Positions 1 to 8,233 are shown, counted from the first letter of the stretch. The stretch is 49,130 nucleotides of DNA from Bacteroidales bacterium (GCA_018334675.1 JAGXLL010000019.1:1-49130), one strand, 5' to 3'. Numbers and translations: made by a program. Notes: generated by a model not told the origin, from the letters alone.

Positions 1-290
1 TTGATTTCAATTTCTCCATTTGCTTCCTGGTATTTTTTCAGGATCTCAAATATATCCAGCAAGCATTTGGAAGTACTGGTATTGAAATAGATGAGTTTGA
101 TGTTCAGTATGATCTTGCGCTTTTCTTGCTCTGCAAATTGCTTGATCCAGTTGATCAATGGCAAATAGAACTTATAGGCTTCCTCCATATACGATTCACC
201 ACTTATCTCACAAACGCCGGTGGACACTTCAAATTTTATGCTCGGGAAATAAGGGGTGGCGAGATTGCGATTGATTTCAATGTTCTCCAT
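1..290 (-). CDS. SiaC-like (DUF1987) regulatory phosphoprotein, 3' end beyond window
   Basis: The start codon is at 290 and the gene runs off the left edge, so about 96 residues are visible. The product matches the DUF1987/SiaC family: an N-terminal beta region with SGESYMEEAYKFY, then the core IYFNTSTSKCLLDI. In Pseudomonas SiaC the equivalent NTS threonine is phosphorylated by SiaB and dephosphorylated by the PP2C SiaA; that role is inferred here. The start overlaps the end of the SiaB-like gene by 14 bp, which implies translational coupling. It is the last visible gene of a minus-strand operon with two PP2C phosphatases. The family call is firm; the output target is unknown. Confidence 0.85.
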   Translation of the reverse strand, partial: MENIEINRNLATPYFPSIKFEVSTGVCEISGESYMEEAYKFYLPLINWIKQFAEQEKRKIILNIKLIYFNTSTSKCLLDIFEILKKYQEANGEIEI

Positions 291-843
291 TTTTGCTAAA
301 TTTGACTGTTAGTTTAAAGTATGAATAGTCCCTGTTTTCTTCAAGAATGGTGTAATGAAGGGGATTGTCGGATATCAGTCGTGCCTGTACCAGACCAATT
401 CGTGCTCCGAGTTTATGATCGGTGGAGCTTTTGCGCAACTCCCGTTTGAGGTCCCTCAGATCGTGAAAATCAGTATTATTAATGATCTCACACCGCTGGG
501 ATAATATATTGGCGTCCTTTTGTTGAACCAGGTTCCGGGTTGTCAGAGAGTATTGATTTTTATCCTCCTTCACCCATACTTCTCCGATACCTACGCGTTT
601 TTCTTTGTTTCCGGGCTGGACATATTGTTCGGCATATTTGGCAACATTCTGGGCCAATTCAATATATACCCGGAATAGTTTTTTTTGCATGGAGGTGTTC
701 TTTAATGTAAGGGTTTTCAGATGCTGGCCCAGCAAGGTGAGCATGTCGATAAAGAAAGGTCCCTCATATGCAAAAAGGACGATATGCGGATCGCTCCGGG
801 CAGATTGGGTGGGTTTGGATATGTGGTTTCTTTCCAGATGCAT
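277..843 (-). CDS. SiaB-family protein kinase (DUF6272, GHKL-like)
   Basis: A 188-residue protein of the SiaB family, which are GHKL-fold kinases that phosphorylate SiaC-type proteins. Visible support is the N-box-like helix IELAQNVAKYAEQ (E-x3-N) near residues 62-74 and a C-terminal GARIGLVQARLISDNPL segment in place of a canonical G-box. It has no signal peptide or membrane segment, so it is cytoplasmic. It sits 3 bp after the TPR/PP2C phosphatase gene and overlaps the SiaC-like gene, giving phosphatase-kinase-target order as in siaABC. Kinase activity is inferred from the family, not shown. Confidence 0.8.
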   Translation of the reverse strand: MHLERNHISKPTQSARSDPHIVLFAYEGPFFIDMLTLLGQHLKTLTLKNTSMQKKLFRVYIELAQNVAKYAEQYVQPGNKEKRVGIGEVWVKEDKNQYSLTTRNLVQQKDANILSQRCEIINNTDFHDLRDLKRELRKSSTDHKLGARIGLVQARLISDNPLHYTILEENRDYSYFKLTVKFSKNGEH

Positions 844-846
844 GAT

Positions 847-2622
847 TTATAGAATTTTGGCCCCCAGCACAGTTAAGTCATCTCGCTGCTCGGATTCTCC
901 TTTAAAATATTCCCATTCTTCTTCCAGCCGTTTCCCTTGTTCTCCCATGGACTGGCCGATGTTGCGCTGCAGACTTTTTATGAACCGTTCTGTACTGAAG
1001 CGCTTGCCCTTATCGTTTATCTGATCAAAAATACCGTCGGTGGTCAGATAGAGTATATCGCCCCTTTCCATAGTGAGTTGCTGGGTGGTGAATTGTTTTT
1101 CTTTTTTGTTTTTATTGATTCCGCCAATGGAGTATCGGTCGCCTTTGATTTTTTTGATGGCTCCTTTATTCTGGCTGTAATAGAAAAGGGGCCTTTTAGC
1201 TCCGGCAAATGAGATTTTTCTGGCCGGCAGGTCGCTGTGTTCCATGCTGATCAGACACACGTCCATGCCGTCGGTGTTATCGGTTCTTTCCTGCTTAAGC
1301 GCCTCGACAATGGAATGGTTGAGATAATAAAGTATCTCGGCCGGGTTGAAGATCCTTTTTTCAGAGATGATCTCATTGAAAAGGCGGTTTCCGATCATTG
1401 ACATGAATGCTCCCGGCACACCATGGCCCGTACAATCGACTACCGCTAAAAAAGTGATGGGGGGATGATGATCCTGACCTTCCATTTGGGTGAACCAGTA
1501 AAAGTCGCCAGAGACGATATCTTTTGGTTGGTAGATAATGAAAGCCTCAAAAACCTCGCTGAGCTGATTCTTGACCGGCAAAATGGCTTCCTGGATGTTT
1601 TCGGCATAAGTAAGGCTGTCATTGAGCTTGGTGTTTTGAAGCTGCAGCTTGTTTTTCTGTTGTTGGATCTGTACGTTTTGGTGGTTGATTTGGCGGTAGA
1701 AATGATAAAGCAGTATGGAAAAGCTTGCTATCAGAATAAAACCGATAATGAATGAATTGCGGATGGTTTTCTCCAGCTTCAACTGGGCCTGGATCTTTTT
1801 ATTCTCCAGTTTCTCCATGGTAAGCTGTATCTCTCTTTCCCGGCTAATACTGTCTACCCGCTGCAGGCTGTCTTCGGTCATCTTTCGCTTATCAACCTCC
1901 TCGGCCAGTTCCTTTTCGGTCTGCTGTTTTTCTGACCGGGCCCGGGATACCTGGCTCTCCGATTCTTTTTTGATCTCGGAGATTTGTTGATTTTTTAAGT
2001 GTTGATCAATGGATGAGAAAAGATCGAAGTATTTGATGCTTTCTTCAGAATTGCCCAGTTTTTTATGGTTTTCGGAAAGCAGGCCATAGCAGGTACGGAC
2101 CCGTTTCATGTCGTTCAATTCTTTGGCCAGCCGGAGAGCTTGTTGGGAATATTGGTTGGAGGTGGTATATTCATCCATGAGCTGGTAGGTCTGTGCCAGG
2201 TTCAACAGGCCGGAAAGCCGGGAATCTTTCATATTCATTTCGCGGCTGATCTGCAAACCGTTTTTAAAGGATGCCACCGCTCTGGTATATTCTTGGGCTT
2301 CAGACAAGATCATCCCCTGGTAGTAATAGGTTTTTTTTACACCGCTGGCATTGTTTAGTTTCTTATTGATCTTCAGGCTTTTGTCGAAGCAGGAGCGGGC
2401 TTGCTCGTAGAACTGGTTGTTCCAGTACAGAAAAGCCAATTTGTTGATATATTCAAGTGCGCTTCTCTGGTTGCCCGTTTCCTGGTAACGGGCAATTTTT
2501 TGTTCGTATTGCTGTGCTTTTTCCCGGTCTTCAGAAGACAGGGATTGCGCCCCGGCTAACTGCGGAAAGGCCAGTATACTGGTCAAAAACAACAATAAAA
2601 GTATTCTCAGGGCTTTCTTCAC
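847..2622 (-). CDS. Membrane-anchored TPR / SpoIIE-type PP2C phosphatase (SiaA-like)
   Basis: A 591-residue protein. Residues 1-25 form a signal peptide (MKKALRILLLLFLTSILAFP). Residues about 35-215 are tetratricopeptide repeats, 215-290 are a Gln/Glu/Lys-rich coiled coil, and about 292-312 a transmembrane helix. A second short coiled coil leads into a C-terminal SpoIIE phosphatase domain (about 350-591) with metal-binding DIVSGDFYWF, VVDCTGHGVPGAFMSMIG and TTDGIFDQ. The architecture suggests a periplasmic TPR sensor controlling a cytoplasmic Ser/Thr phosphatase, by analogy with SiaA, whose sensor is HAMP-based. It is the second gene of the operon, 11 bp after the receiver phosphatase and 3 bp before the SiaB-like kinase. 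Confidence 0.87.
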   Translation of the reverse strand: MKKALRILLLLFLTSILAFPQLAGAQSLSSEDREKAQQYEQKIARYQETGNQRSALEYINKLAFLYWNNQFYEQARSCFDKSLKINKKLNNASGVKKTYYYQGMILSEAQEYTRAVASFKNGLQISREMNMKDSRLSGLLNLAQTYQLMDEYTTSNQYSQQALRLAKELNDMKRVRTCYGLLSENHKKLGNSEESIKYFDLFSSIDQHLKNQQISEIKKESESQVSRARSEKQQTEKELAEEVDKRKMTEDSLQRVDSISREREIQLTMEKLENKKIQAQLKLEKTIRNSFIIGFILIASFSILLYHFYRQINHQNVQIQQQKNKLQLQNTKLNDSLTYAENIQEAILPVKNQLSEVFEAFIIYQPKDIVSGDFYWFTQMEGQDHHPPITFLAVVDCTGHGVPGAFMSMIGNRLFNEIISEKRIFNPAEILYYLNHSIVEALKQERTDNTDGMDVCLISMEHSDLPARKISFAGAKRPLFYYSQNKGAIKKIKGDRYSIGGINKNKKEKQFTTQQLTMERGDILYLTTDGIFDQINDKGKRFSTERFIKSLQRNIGQSMGEQGKRLEEEWEYFKGESEQRDDLTVLGAKIL

Positions 2623-2633
2623 ATCTTTGATTT

Positions 2634-3893
2634 TTAGGGTACGCGGATTCCCATGACCATAACATCATCTATTTGCTCGTAATCGCCTTTCCATCTGAAA
2701 AAGGTGTTATGGAGCACCTCTTTCTGTTTTGTCATGGGTATGCCATGGTTGCTTATCAGCAATTCCTTGAAATATTTATATCTGAATTTTTTCCCTTTAT
2801 CACCGCCGAATTGATCGGCATACCCATCGGTAAACATATAAAGGGTGTCGCCGGATTGCAGTTGTATCTGTTGGTTGGTAAAAGGTTTGTCATAATTGAT
2901 ATTGATGCCAACCGGCATCCTGTCTCCCTTGATTTCTTTCAATCCCTGATTATTGATGATATAAATGGGGTTGTTGGCTCCGGCGAATTGTACTTTCCTC
3001 TGATCGAGGTCCAGCATGCAAAGTGCCATATCCATTCCTCCCTGAGCTTCCCCGATTTCCCCTTTTTGCTGAAGGGAAGAGATCATATATTCCCGCAGTT
3101 CACATAAGATTTCGGCGGGATTGGTGTATCTTCGCTGTTTAATGATCTGATTGAGGAAAATGATGCCCATCATATGCATCAGAGCCCCGGAAAGTCCATG
3201 GCCGGTACCGTCTGCCACGGCTATGAGCAGGTGGTTATTTTGTCTGTCTATCCAGTAAAAATCACCACTAACAACATTCTTGGGAAGATTCAGGACGAAA
3301 TACCGGGAGATGGCTTGTTCAATATCTTTAGGATCTGGCAGGAACGCATCCTGAATGCGTTTGGCATATTTTAGATTGGCATACATGGCCTGATTTTTCT
3401 CAGTAATGATGTTTTTCTGCCTCAGGGTGGACTCATGCTGTTTTTTAAGCTGATGGTTGCGTTTTTCCACTTCAAGTTTCTCCCGGTCAATGGCACGGTA
3501 TGCTTCGGCGAGTTTCAGGGCAGCTCTGACGCGCAGGATCAGTTGAATTTCTTCAAAAGGTTTTCGGATCAAGTCGATGGCACCCGCCTCCAGCACCTGC
3601 TCGAAATTTTCATCTACCGTTAATACAATGATGGGAATATCCCGGGTAAGTTGGTTTTGTTTGAGGAACTGAATGGCATCTAAGCCGTCCATGCCCGGCA
3701 TTTCCAGCTCGGCAAGTATCAGGTCGGGTCTCTGTTCAATTGCCAGCTGGCACAACTCCATCCCGTCGTGAGCAATTATAATTTGATGCTCAAAATGATA
3801 GGATGACAAGACTTGTTTGGCATACATCAAATCCGCCTCGGAATCATCTGCAACCAATATGGTATAGTGGCTGTTGCTTCCCAAAAGCTCCAA
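2634..3893 (-). CDS. Receiver-domain SpoIIE/PP2C phosphatase with Glu at the phosphoacceptor site
   Basis: A 419-residue cytoplasmic protein: receiver domain (about 10-125), coiled-coil linker (about 130-175), SpoIIE/PP2C phosphatase (about 185-419; NVVSGDFYWIDR, AVADGTGHGLSGALMHMMG, FTDGYADQ). The RsbU/RssB-like layout implies a response regulator with phosphatase output. The receiver keeps the acidic pair (VADDSEAD, D16/D17), the Thr (IIVLT) and the Lys (IRKPF), but the phosphoacceptor position reads PDLILAELEMPGMDG, with Glu62 where Asp is expected. This could lock the domain in an active-like state. First gene of the operon; a divergent promoter lies just upstream. Confidence 0.87.
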   Translation of the reverse strand: MELLGSNSHYTILVADDSEADLMYAKQVLSSYHFEHQIIIAHDGMELCQLAIEQRPDLILAELEMPGMDGLDAIQFLKQNQLTRDIPIIVLTVDENFEQVLEAGAIDLIRKPFEEIQLILRVRAALKLAEAYRAIDREKLEVEKRNHQLKKQHESTLRQKNIITEKNQAMYANLKYAKRIQDAFLPDPKDIEQAISRYFVLNLPKNVVSGDFYWIDRQNNHLLIAVADGTGHGLSGALMHMMGIIFLNQIIKQRRYTNPAEILCELREYMISSLQQKGEIGEAQGGMDMALCMLDLDQRKVQFAGANNPIYIINNQGLKEIKGDRMPVGININYDKPFTNQQIQLQSGDTLYMFTDGYADQFGGDKGKKFRYKYFKELLISNHGIPMTKQKEVLHNTFFRWKGDYEQIDDVMVMGIRVP

Positions 3894-3922
3894 TAAGTCT
3901 AAAATGGAAAAATTATATGGCT

Positions 3923-3953
3923 CTAAATTAGTAATTCATCCTAAAAATATCAA
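3923..3953 (-). promoter_or_regulatory. Bacteroidota-type promoter for the phosphatase operon
   Basis: On the minus strand this reads TTG, 20 bp, then TAATTTAG, one mismatch from the Bacteroidota -7 pattern TAnnTTTG at normal spacing. It lies 30 bp upstream of the receiver-phosphatase start and back to back with the plus-strand promoter. Assigned by pattern only. Confidence 0.5.
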
Positions 3954-3957
3954 TAGA

Positions 3958-3987
3958 TTGATAAAAATGTTTGATTTGGTATATTTG
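3958..3987 (+). promoter_or_regulatory. Bacteroidota-type promoter for the cupin/ADP-ribosylglycohydrolase pair
   Basis: TTG (3958-3960), 19 bp, then TATATTTG (3980-3987), an exact match to TAnnTTTG. Transcription would begin near 3994, which rules out the upstream in-frame ATG at 3971 as a start. Confidence 0.6.
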
Positions 3988-4030
3988 TACATTGACAAAT
4001 AAGAAACAGCAGAATATGAAAGGGAATCAT

Positions 4031-4489
4031 ATGAATTACTGGGTTGAGCAATTGGGGCTGAAGGAGCACCCTGAAGGAGGTTATTATCGTGAAACATACA
4101 GGAGCCCTCTGCAATACGAGGGGCGTAGTCTGTCCACCCATATATACTATCTGCTGCCGGGTGATCACCATTCCAGGTTTCACAGGTTGAGATATGATGA
4201 GCATTGGTATTTTCATTATGGCTCCTCGATGAAAATGTATTTCCTGCATGATAACGGCAGGCTTACAGAACATCAACTGGGTGTGGATCCGGAGAAGGGA
4301 GAAGAATTATCGGTTTTGGTACCGGGCGGAACCATCTTCGCAGGTGAGGTAATGGATGAAAGCTCATTTACCCTGGTAAGCTGCCATATGTCGCCGGGGT
4401 TTCATTTTGAGGATTTTGAGATGTTTTCGCAAGAGCAGCTTGGCAATATGTTTCCCAAGCAGGAATCTATAATTCAAAAACTATCCTAA
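4031..4489 (+). CDS. Cupin domain protein, DUF985 family
   Basis: About 152 residues from the ATG at 4031 (alternative in-frame ATG at 4016). The start at 4031 follows an AAAGGGA stretch and lies downstream of a good promoter. The family is recognised by LGLKEHPEGGYYRETYRS, the central HRLRYDEHWYFHYGSSMKMY, and the C-terminal SCHMSPGFHFEDFEMF. DUF985 proteins are small single-domain cupins; most have no established reaction, and some were proposed as epimerase-like. The stop is one base before the start of the ADP-ribosylglycohydrolase, so the two are surely co-transcribed. Confidence 0.85.
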   Translation: MNYWVEQLGLKEHPEGGYYRETYRSPLQYEGRSLSTHIYYLLPGDHHSRFHRLRYDEHWYFHYGSSMKMYFLHDNGRLTEHQLGVDPEKGEELSVLVPGGTIFAGEVMDESSFTLVSCHMSPGFHFEDFEMFSQEQLGNMFPKQESIIQKLS

Positions 4490-4490
4490 C

Positions 4491-5258
4491 ATGCTTGGAG
4501 CCATAGCAGGTGATATTATTGGATCGCGTTTTGAGGTGATCCCCACCAAATCGCTTGATTTCGAATTGTTCACCAATCTGAATGTATTCACCGATGATAC
4601 GGTCCTCACCGTGGCTATAGCCGATGCCATCCTAAATAATCAGTCCTATCAAGAGAATTTGAGGGCGTTTGGGCGAAAGTATCCGGATGCAGGTTACGGA
4701 GGAAGTTTTATAAGATGGCTTTCCGGGGCAATACAGGGTCCATACTACAGCTTCGGTAATGGATCGGCCATGCGGGTAAGTCCTGTTGGCTTTGCTTTTG
4801 ATACACGCACCCGGGTGCTGGAAGAAGCCAGAAAGACCGCTGAGGTCTCCCACAATCACCCCGAAGGCATAAAAGGAGCGCAGGCCTTGGCGCTTGGCGT
4901 TTTTTTATCCCGAAAGGGATACCAGAAAGAACAAATACGCGATGAATTGGAAAAGGAATTTGATTATGACCTTTCCCGCAGCCTGAATCAGATACGTCCT
5001 GAATACCAGTTTGAGATCAGCTGTCAGCGATCCGTTCCGGAATCGATCATTGCTTTTCTGGAATCCGATGATTTTGTTGGTGCCATTCGCAATGCCATAT
5101 CACTGGGCGGCGACAGCGATACCATGGCTTGTATGGCAGGCGCCCTGGCTCAGGCATTCTACCAGGAGATACCCCGGGCAGTGGCTGAACAGGTCTATGC
5201 CCGCATACCCGAAGAATTTAAGGAGATCGTCATCGTTTTTGAGGAACACCATCTTTAA
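4491..5258 (+). CDS. ADP-ribosylglycohydrolase family protein (DraG-like)
   Basis: A 255-residue protein of the ADP-ribosylglycohydrolase fold. It begins LGAIAGDIIGSRFE, has the metal-binding FTDDTVLTVAIADAIL near residues 32-48, the NGSAMRVSPVGF segment, and the C-terminal GGDSDTMACMAGALAQA with the second metal-binding Asp/Thr set. Family members hydrolyse ADP-ribose from proteins or small molecules; the substrate cannot be read from sequence. It follows the DUF985 cupin by one base. Its 3' end overlaps the convergent gene at 5230-5682 by 29 bp. Confidence 0.9.
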   Translation: MLGAIAGDIIGSRFEVIPTKSLDFELFTNLNVFTDDTVLTVAIADAILNNQSYQENLRAFGRKYPDAGYGGSFIRWLSGAIQGPYYSFGNGSAMRVSPVGFAFDTRTRVLEEARKTAEVSHNHPEGIKGAQALALGVFLSRKGYQKEQIRDELEKEFDYDLSRSLNQIRPEYQFEISCQRSVPESIIAFLESDDFVGAIRNAISLGGDSDTMACMAGALAQAFYQEIPRAVAEQVYARIPEEFKEIVIVFEEHHL

Positions 5259-5682
5259 TCCCTTCAGATGAGGGGTTCTTTGAAGAACCCTGGTAGATGG
5301 TGTCGATCGGAGTCCGGTCGATCCCGTAAGGATTCTCCCGCTTCATCATGATGAAGATGCGTCCCTGCTGACTGTTTTTTTCAGCTACCACAGACAGGTC
5401 GCCATTGAGCAGCTTCCAGCCTTCCCGGTTATACTTCTTGATCATGCGAATCAAGTATGAATAGTCGTATTTGTCTTTTACCTTGCTGGCCGGAACTTTT
5501 TTTACGATGTATTGCTGCCCGTCTACGGATATGTATATCCTGCCTGGGCTAAGAAAAGCCGGCCACTGCATATCTGCAACAATGATCAGGTACTGGGTGG
5601 CGTCAGTGGAGGGCTGCGCCGGAATATCCGGGGCCAACATCATAACCATGATAGCGGCCAGTGCTGCTTTAAAGGGTTTCAT
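5230..5682 (-). CDS. Secreted hypothetical protein
   Basis: A 150-residue protein that I do not recognise. It starts with a signal peptide (MKPFKAALAAIMVMMLAPDIPAQ), then a compact region with YLIIVADMQWPAFLSPGRIY, KVKDKYDYSYLIRMIKKYN and GWKLLNGDLSVVAEKN. It is probably periplasmic or surface exposed. The last 25 or so codons (DTIYQGSSKNPSSEGIKDGV) look unstructured and coincide with a nested inverted repeat. It converges on, and overlaps by 29 bp, the ADP-ribosylglycohydrolase. Confidence 0.65.
   Translation of the reverse strand: MKPFKAALAAIMVMMLAPDIPAQPSTDATQYLIIVADMQWPAFLSPGRIYISVDGQQYIVKKVPASKVKDKYDYSYLIRMIKKYNREGWKLLNGDLSVVAEKNSQQGRIFIMMKRENPYGIDRTPIDTIYQGSSKNPSSEGIKDGVPQKR
5246..5303. 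terminator. Nested inverted repeat between convergent genes, possible bidirectional terminator
   Basis: An outer 9-bp perfect repeat (ACACCATCT at 5246-5254 with AGATGGTGT at 5295-5303) encloses an inner 8-bp perfect repeat (GGGTTCTT 5273-5280, AAGAACCC 5283-5290) with a 2-base loop. It straddles the 3' ends of the two convergent genes. There is no long T-tract, so the terminator role is inferred from position. Confidence 0.45.
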
Positions 5683-5979
5683 AAGCCAGATATTTATGAT
5701 TTCACATCACTTGTTTTCCGGCCTGGTTGAGGCAGTAGTGCTTCCACCTCATTGGGTATTCGGTTGACCGGTTGATTATTTATTTCTATGCAAATTTCAT
5801 GCAATAATTTGCCGGATAGAACATAATTAACTGTATATAAGTAATTTATATACTGAAGAAATATTCGGGTAGGATACCCCTGTTTCATATTAAAGAGGTC
5901 GGGTTTGCTGAACCGATTGAATTATAAAAGATAATATCTCCAGGCCTGGAGGCAAATGACATTTTGGGTTTCGAGTAAA

Positions 5980-6014
5980 AAAAGACAGGCCTGATTCAGA
6001 AGTTTCTGTCTTTT
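5980..6014. terminator. Terminator-like hairpin in the 5683-6144 spacer
   Basis: AAAAGACAG (5980-5988) pairs with CTGTCTTTT (6006-6014) around a 17-base loop, with A and T tracts on either side. It is the clearest structure in the otherwise gene-free stretch 5683-6144; a separate 14-bp perfect palindrome CTCCAGGCCTGGAG lies at 5938-5951. I see no convincing gene in this spacer. Confidence 0.35.
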
Positions 6015-6113
6015 GTAGAATCCTTTATTTAAAAAACCTTACAGAAGCAAAAAAAATCTATTTTTTTCTGGGAGACAGTATTTTTAGGATTTTTTTTACG
6101 AATTTTAGGATGC

Positions 6114-6143
6114 TTGAAATTTGAGTCTTAACACATATAATTC
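6114..6143 (+). promoter_or_regulatory. Possible promoter directly upstream of repeat copy 1
   Basis: TTG (6114-6116), 19 bp, TATAATTC (6136-6143). Spacing is right but the -7 box matches TAnnTTTG only in part. If used, the transcript would begin at about the first base of the repeat element. Confidence 0.3.
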
Positions 6144-6144
6144 A

Positions 6145-6247
6145 ATGAAACGTCCATGAGGAAATAATCATTATCTTACACGAACATGATTATTTACGAA
6201 TGGTAAGTTCCATCTGACCATTAAAAATTAAAAATAAACAGATGAAA
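6145..6247 (+). repeat. Repeat element copy 1 (hairpin leader upstream of CocE-like hydrolase)
   Basis: The most divergent of three copies. It starts ATGAAACGTCCATG and continues into an arm AAATAATCAT (6162-6171) that pairs with ATGATTATTT (6186-6195). The outer arms CCAT (6153-6156) and ATGG (6200-6203) also pair, with mismatches between. It then has GGTAAGTTCCATCTGACC and an A-rich spacer. A second short helix pairs CATCTG (6211-6216) with CAGATG (6239-6244), which contains the start codon of the hydrolase gene. In the other two copies both of these hexamers are CATATG, so the pairing is kept by a compensatory change. Confidence 0.8.
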
Positions 6248-8233
6248 ATCAAAATTCTGGATAATGTTTTTATTCCCATGCAGGATGGAACAAAGCTGGC
6301 CTCCAAGGTATGGATGCCTGTAGATGCCGGTGAAAATCCGGTTCCTGCCATTTTAGAATATATACCCTATCGCAAACGTGATTTTAAGGCGGTTCGGGAT
6401 GATCAGATCCATGGTTACTTTGCCGGGCACGGGTATGCCGGTATCCGTGTTGATTTGCGAGGTAGTGGCGATTCAGAGGGTATATTAAGGGATGAGTATT
6501 TGCAGCAGGAATTGGATGACGGGTTGGAGGTGCTCAGCTGGCTGGCTGCTCAGCCATGGTGTACGGGAGATGTTGGAATTATCGGGATATCATGGGGTGG
6601 TTTTAACGGGCTTCAGATAGCGGCTTTACAACCTCCTGAGCTGAAAGCTGTTATTACGGTTGCTTCCTCCGATGACCGTTACGCCGATGATGTACATTAT
6701 ATGGGGGGGACCCTCCTTACAGATAACCTCTCCTGGGCCTCAACCATGTTTGCTTATAATTCCTGTCCCCCCGATCCCCTTATAGTGGGTGAGAGATGGA
6801 AGGAGATGTGGCTGGATCGCCTGGAGGGCAGTGGATTGTGGTTGAAGAAATGGCTAGAACATCAGCGAAGGGATGATTACTGGAAGCATGCTTCGGTTTG
6901 CGAGGACTATTCAGCTGTGCGCTGCCCGGTTTTTGCCGTTAGTGGTTGGGCTGACGGTTATACCAATACCGTATTCCGGTTGATGGAGAAGCTTGAGGTA
7001 CCCCGCAAAGGCCTTATAGGTCCGTGGGGACATAAATATCCGCACATGGGAGGACCGGGACCTGTGATCGATTTCTTACATGAATGTGTCCGATGGTGGG
7101 ATCAATGGCTTAAGGACATCGATACCGGGGTGAAGCGGGATCCTATGATCCGTGCCTGGATGAAAGATACGGTTTCTCCTATCTCGGATAAAAGACCCGG
7201 GCGATGGGTTGGAGAGGCCAAATGGCCTGCTGCGGATATTCAGAGCAAAGTGTTCAATCTTTTATATGGCGAACTAACAGATGACAAAAATCAGAAGAGT
7301 ACCGCGGCTTTGAGCATACAGAGTCCTTTGAGCGTTGGATTGTTCGCCGGAAAATGGTGCTCATATTCTGAAACAACCGATCTGCCGAGTGATCAGCGTG
7401 AGGAGGATGGAGGGTCCCTGATATTTGATACCCTGCCGTTGGAGGAGGACCTGGAAATACTTGGCTCCCCCAGGCTGGAGCTGGAGCTGTCGTCCAACAA
7501 ACCCATTGCTACCCTGGCGGCGCGCATCTCCGATGTTGCTCCAAATGGAAGAGCTACGCGCATCACATACGGTGTACTGAACCTGACGCACAGAAACAGC
7601 AACGAGGAACCTGAAGAATTGCAGGAAAACAAGAAATACCGCATTTCGCTGGATATGAATTATGTTGGGCAGCAATTTCCGGCGGGCAACCAGTTGCGCC
7701 TGTCTATCTCCTCCTCCTACTGGCCACTGGCCTGGCCTTCGCCTGAGCCTGCCCGGTTAAAGGTGTTTATGGAAAACAGTATACTTTCACTGCCTGAGAG
7801 AAAACCTAAAGATGGTGATGCGACCCTCAGAGACCTTGGTAAACCCGGGATTCATCGATCGTTGCCTACTACCTTGTTGGCCCCTTCTCACCGGGAGTGG
7901 GAAGTTAAGCACAATCTGGCGACCAACGAGGTGATGCTGCATGTTACCAACAATGATCCATTATACCGGCTGGATGATATCAACTGGACCATTCAGAAGG
8001 ACGTGACGGAGAAGTATTTCTATAAGAACAACAATTACGACACCTTGCGGGGCGAGGTGACCAGTAAGCGACGCTTCAAAAGGGATGACTGGGAGGTTAC
8101 CACCATTACCCGCACCATACTGACATCCGGAAGAACCCATTTCAGAATAAGAGCCACCCTGGATGCCTGGGAAGAGGATACCCGCGTGTTCAGTAAAACC
8201 TGGAATGAGAATATTACCCGCAATTTATTATGA
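6242..8233 (+). CDS. CocE/NonD family alpha/beta hydrolase (X-Pro dipeptidyl-peptidase S15 type)
   Basis: A 663-residue protein. The N-terminal alpha/beta-hydrolase domain (about 1-290) has the nucleophile motif IGISWGG with Ser117, the acid in VSGWADGYTN (about residue 238) and the base in LIGPWGHKYPHMG (about 264). The C-terminal part carries the jelly-roll domain of this family (about 340-520, LEILGSPRLELELSSNKP). It lacks a signal peptide, so a cytoplasmic acyl or peptidyl hydrolase is likely; the substrate is not evident. Residues after about 520 form an extra segment beyond the common family length. It lies 54 bp upstream of an ATP-grasp gene. Its start codon sits in the second helix of the repeat element. 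Confidence 0.9.
   Translation: MKIKILDNVFIPMQDGTKLASKVWMPVDAGENPVPAILEYIPYRKRDFKAVRDDQIHGYFAGHGYAGIRVDLRGSGDSEGILRDEYLQQELDDGLEVLSWLAAQPWCTGDVGIIGISWGGFNGLQIAALQPPELKAVITVASSDDRYADDVHYMGGTLLTDNLSWASTMFAYNSCPPDPLIVGERWKEMWLDRLEGSGLWLKKWLEHQRRDDYWKHASVCEDYSAVRCPVFAVSGWADGYTNTVFRLMEKLEVPRKGLIGPWGHKYPHMGGPGPVIDFLHECVRWWDQWLKDIDTGVKRDPMIRAWMKDTVSPISDKRPGRWVGEAKWPAADIQSKVFNLLYGELTDDKNQKSTAALSIQSPLSVGLFAGKWCSYSETTDLPSDQREEDGGSLIFDTLPLEEDLEILGSPRLELELSSNKPIATLAARISDVAPNGRATRITYGVLNLTHRNSNEEPEELQENKKYRISLDMNYVGQQFPAGNQLRLSISSSYWPLAWPSPEPARLKVFMENSILSLPERKPKDGDATLRDLGKPGIHRSLPTTLLAPSHREWEVKHNLATNEVMLHVTNNDPLYRLDDINWTIQKDVTEKYFYKNNNYDTLRGEVTSKRRFKRDDWEVTTITRTILTSGRTHFRIRATLDAWEEDTRVFSKTWNENITRNLL

Noticed and set aside
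5694-5888. 64-residue minus-strand frame
   Set aside because: No signal, domain or promoter; AT-rich spacer sequence.
6145-6247. Repeat copy 1 as a plain rho-independent terminator
   Set aside because: No T-tract follows, the element lies in front of a gene rather than behind one, and copy-to-copy conservation extends well beyond the hairpin.
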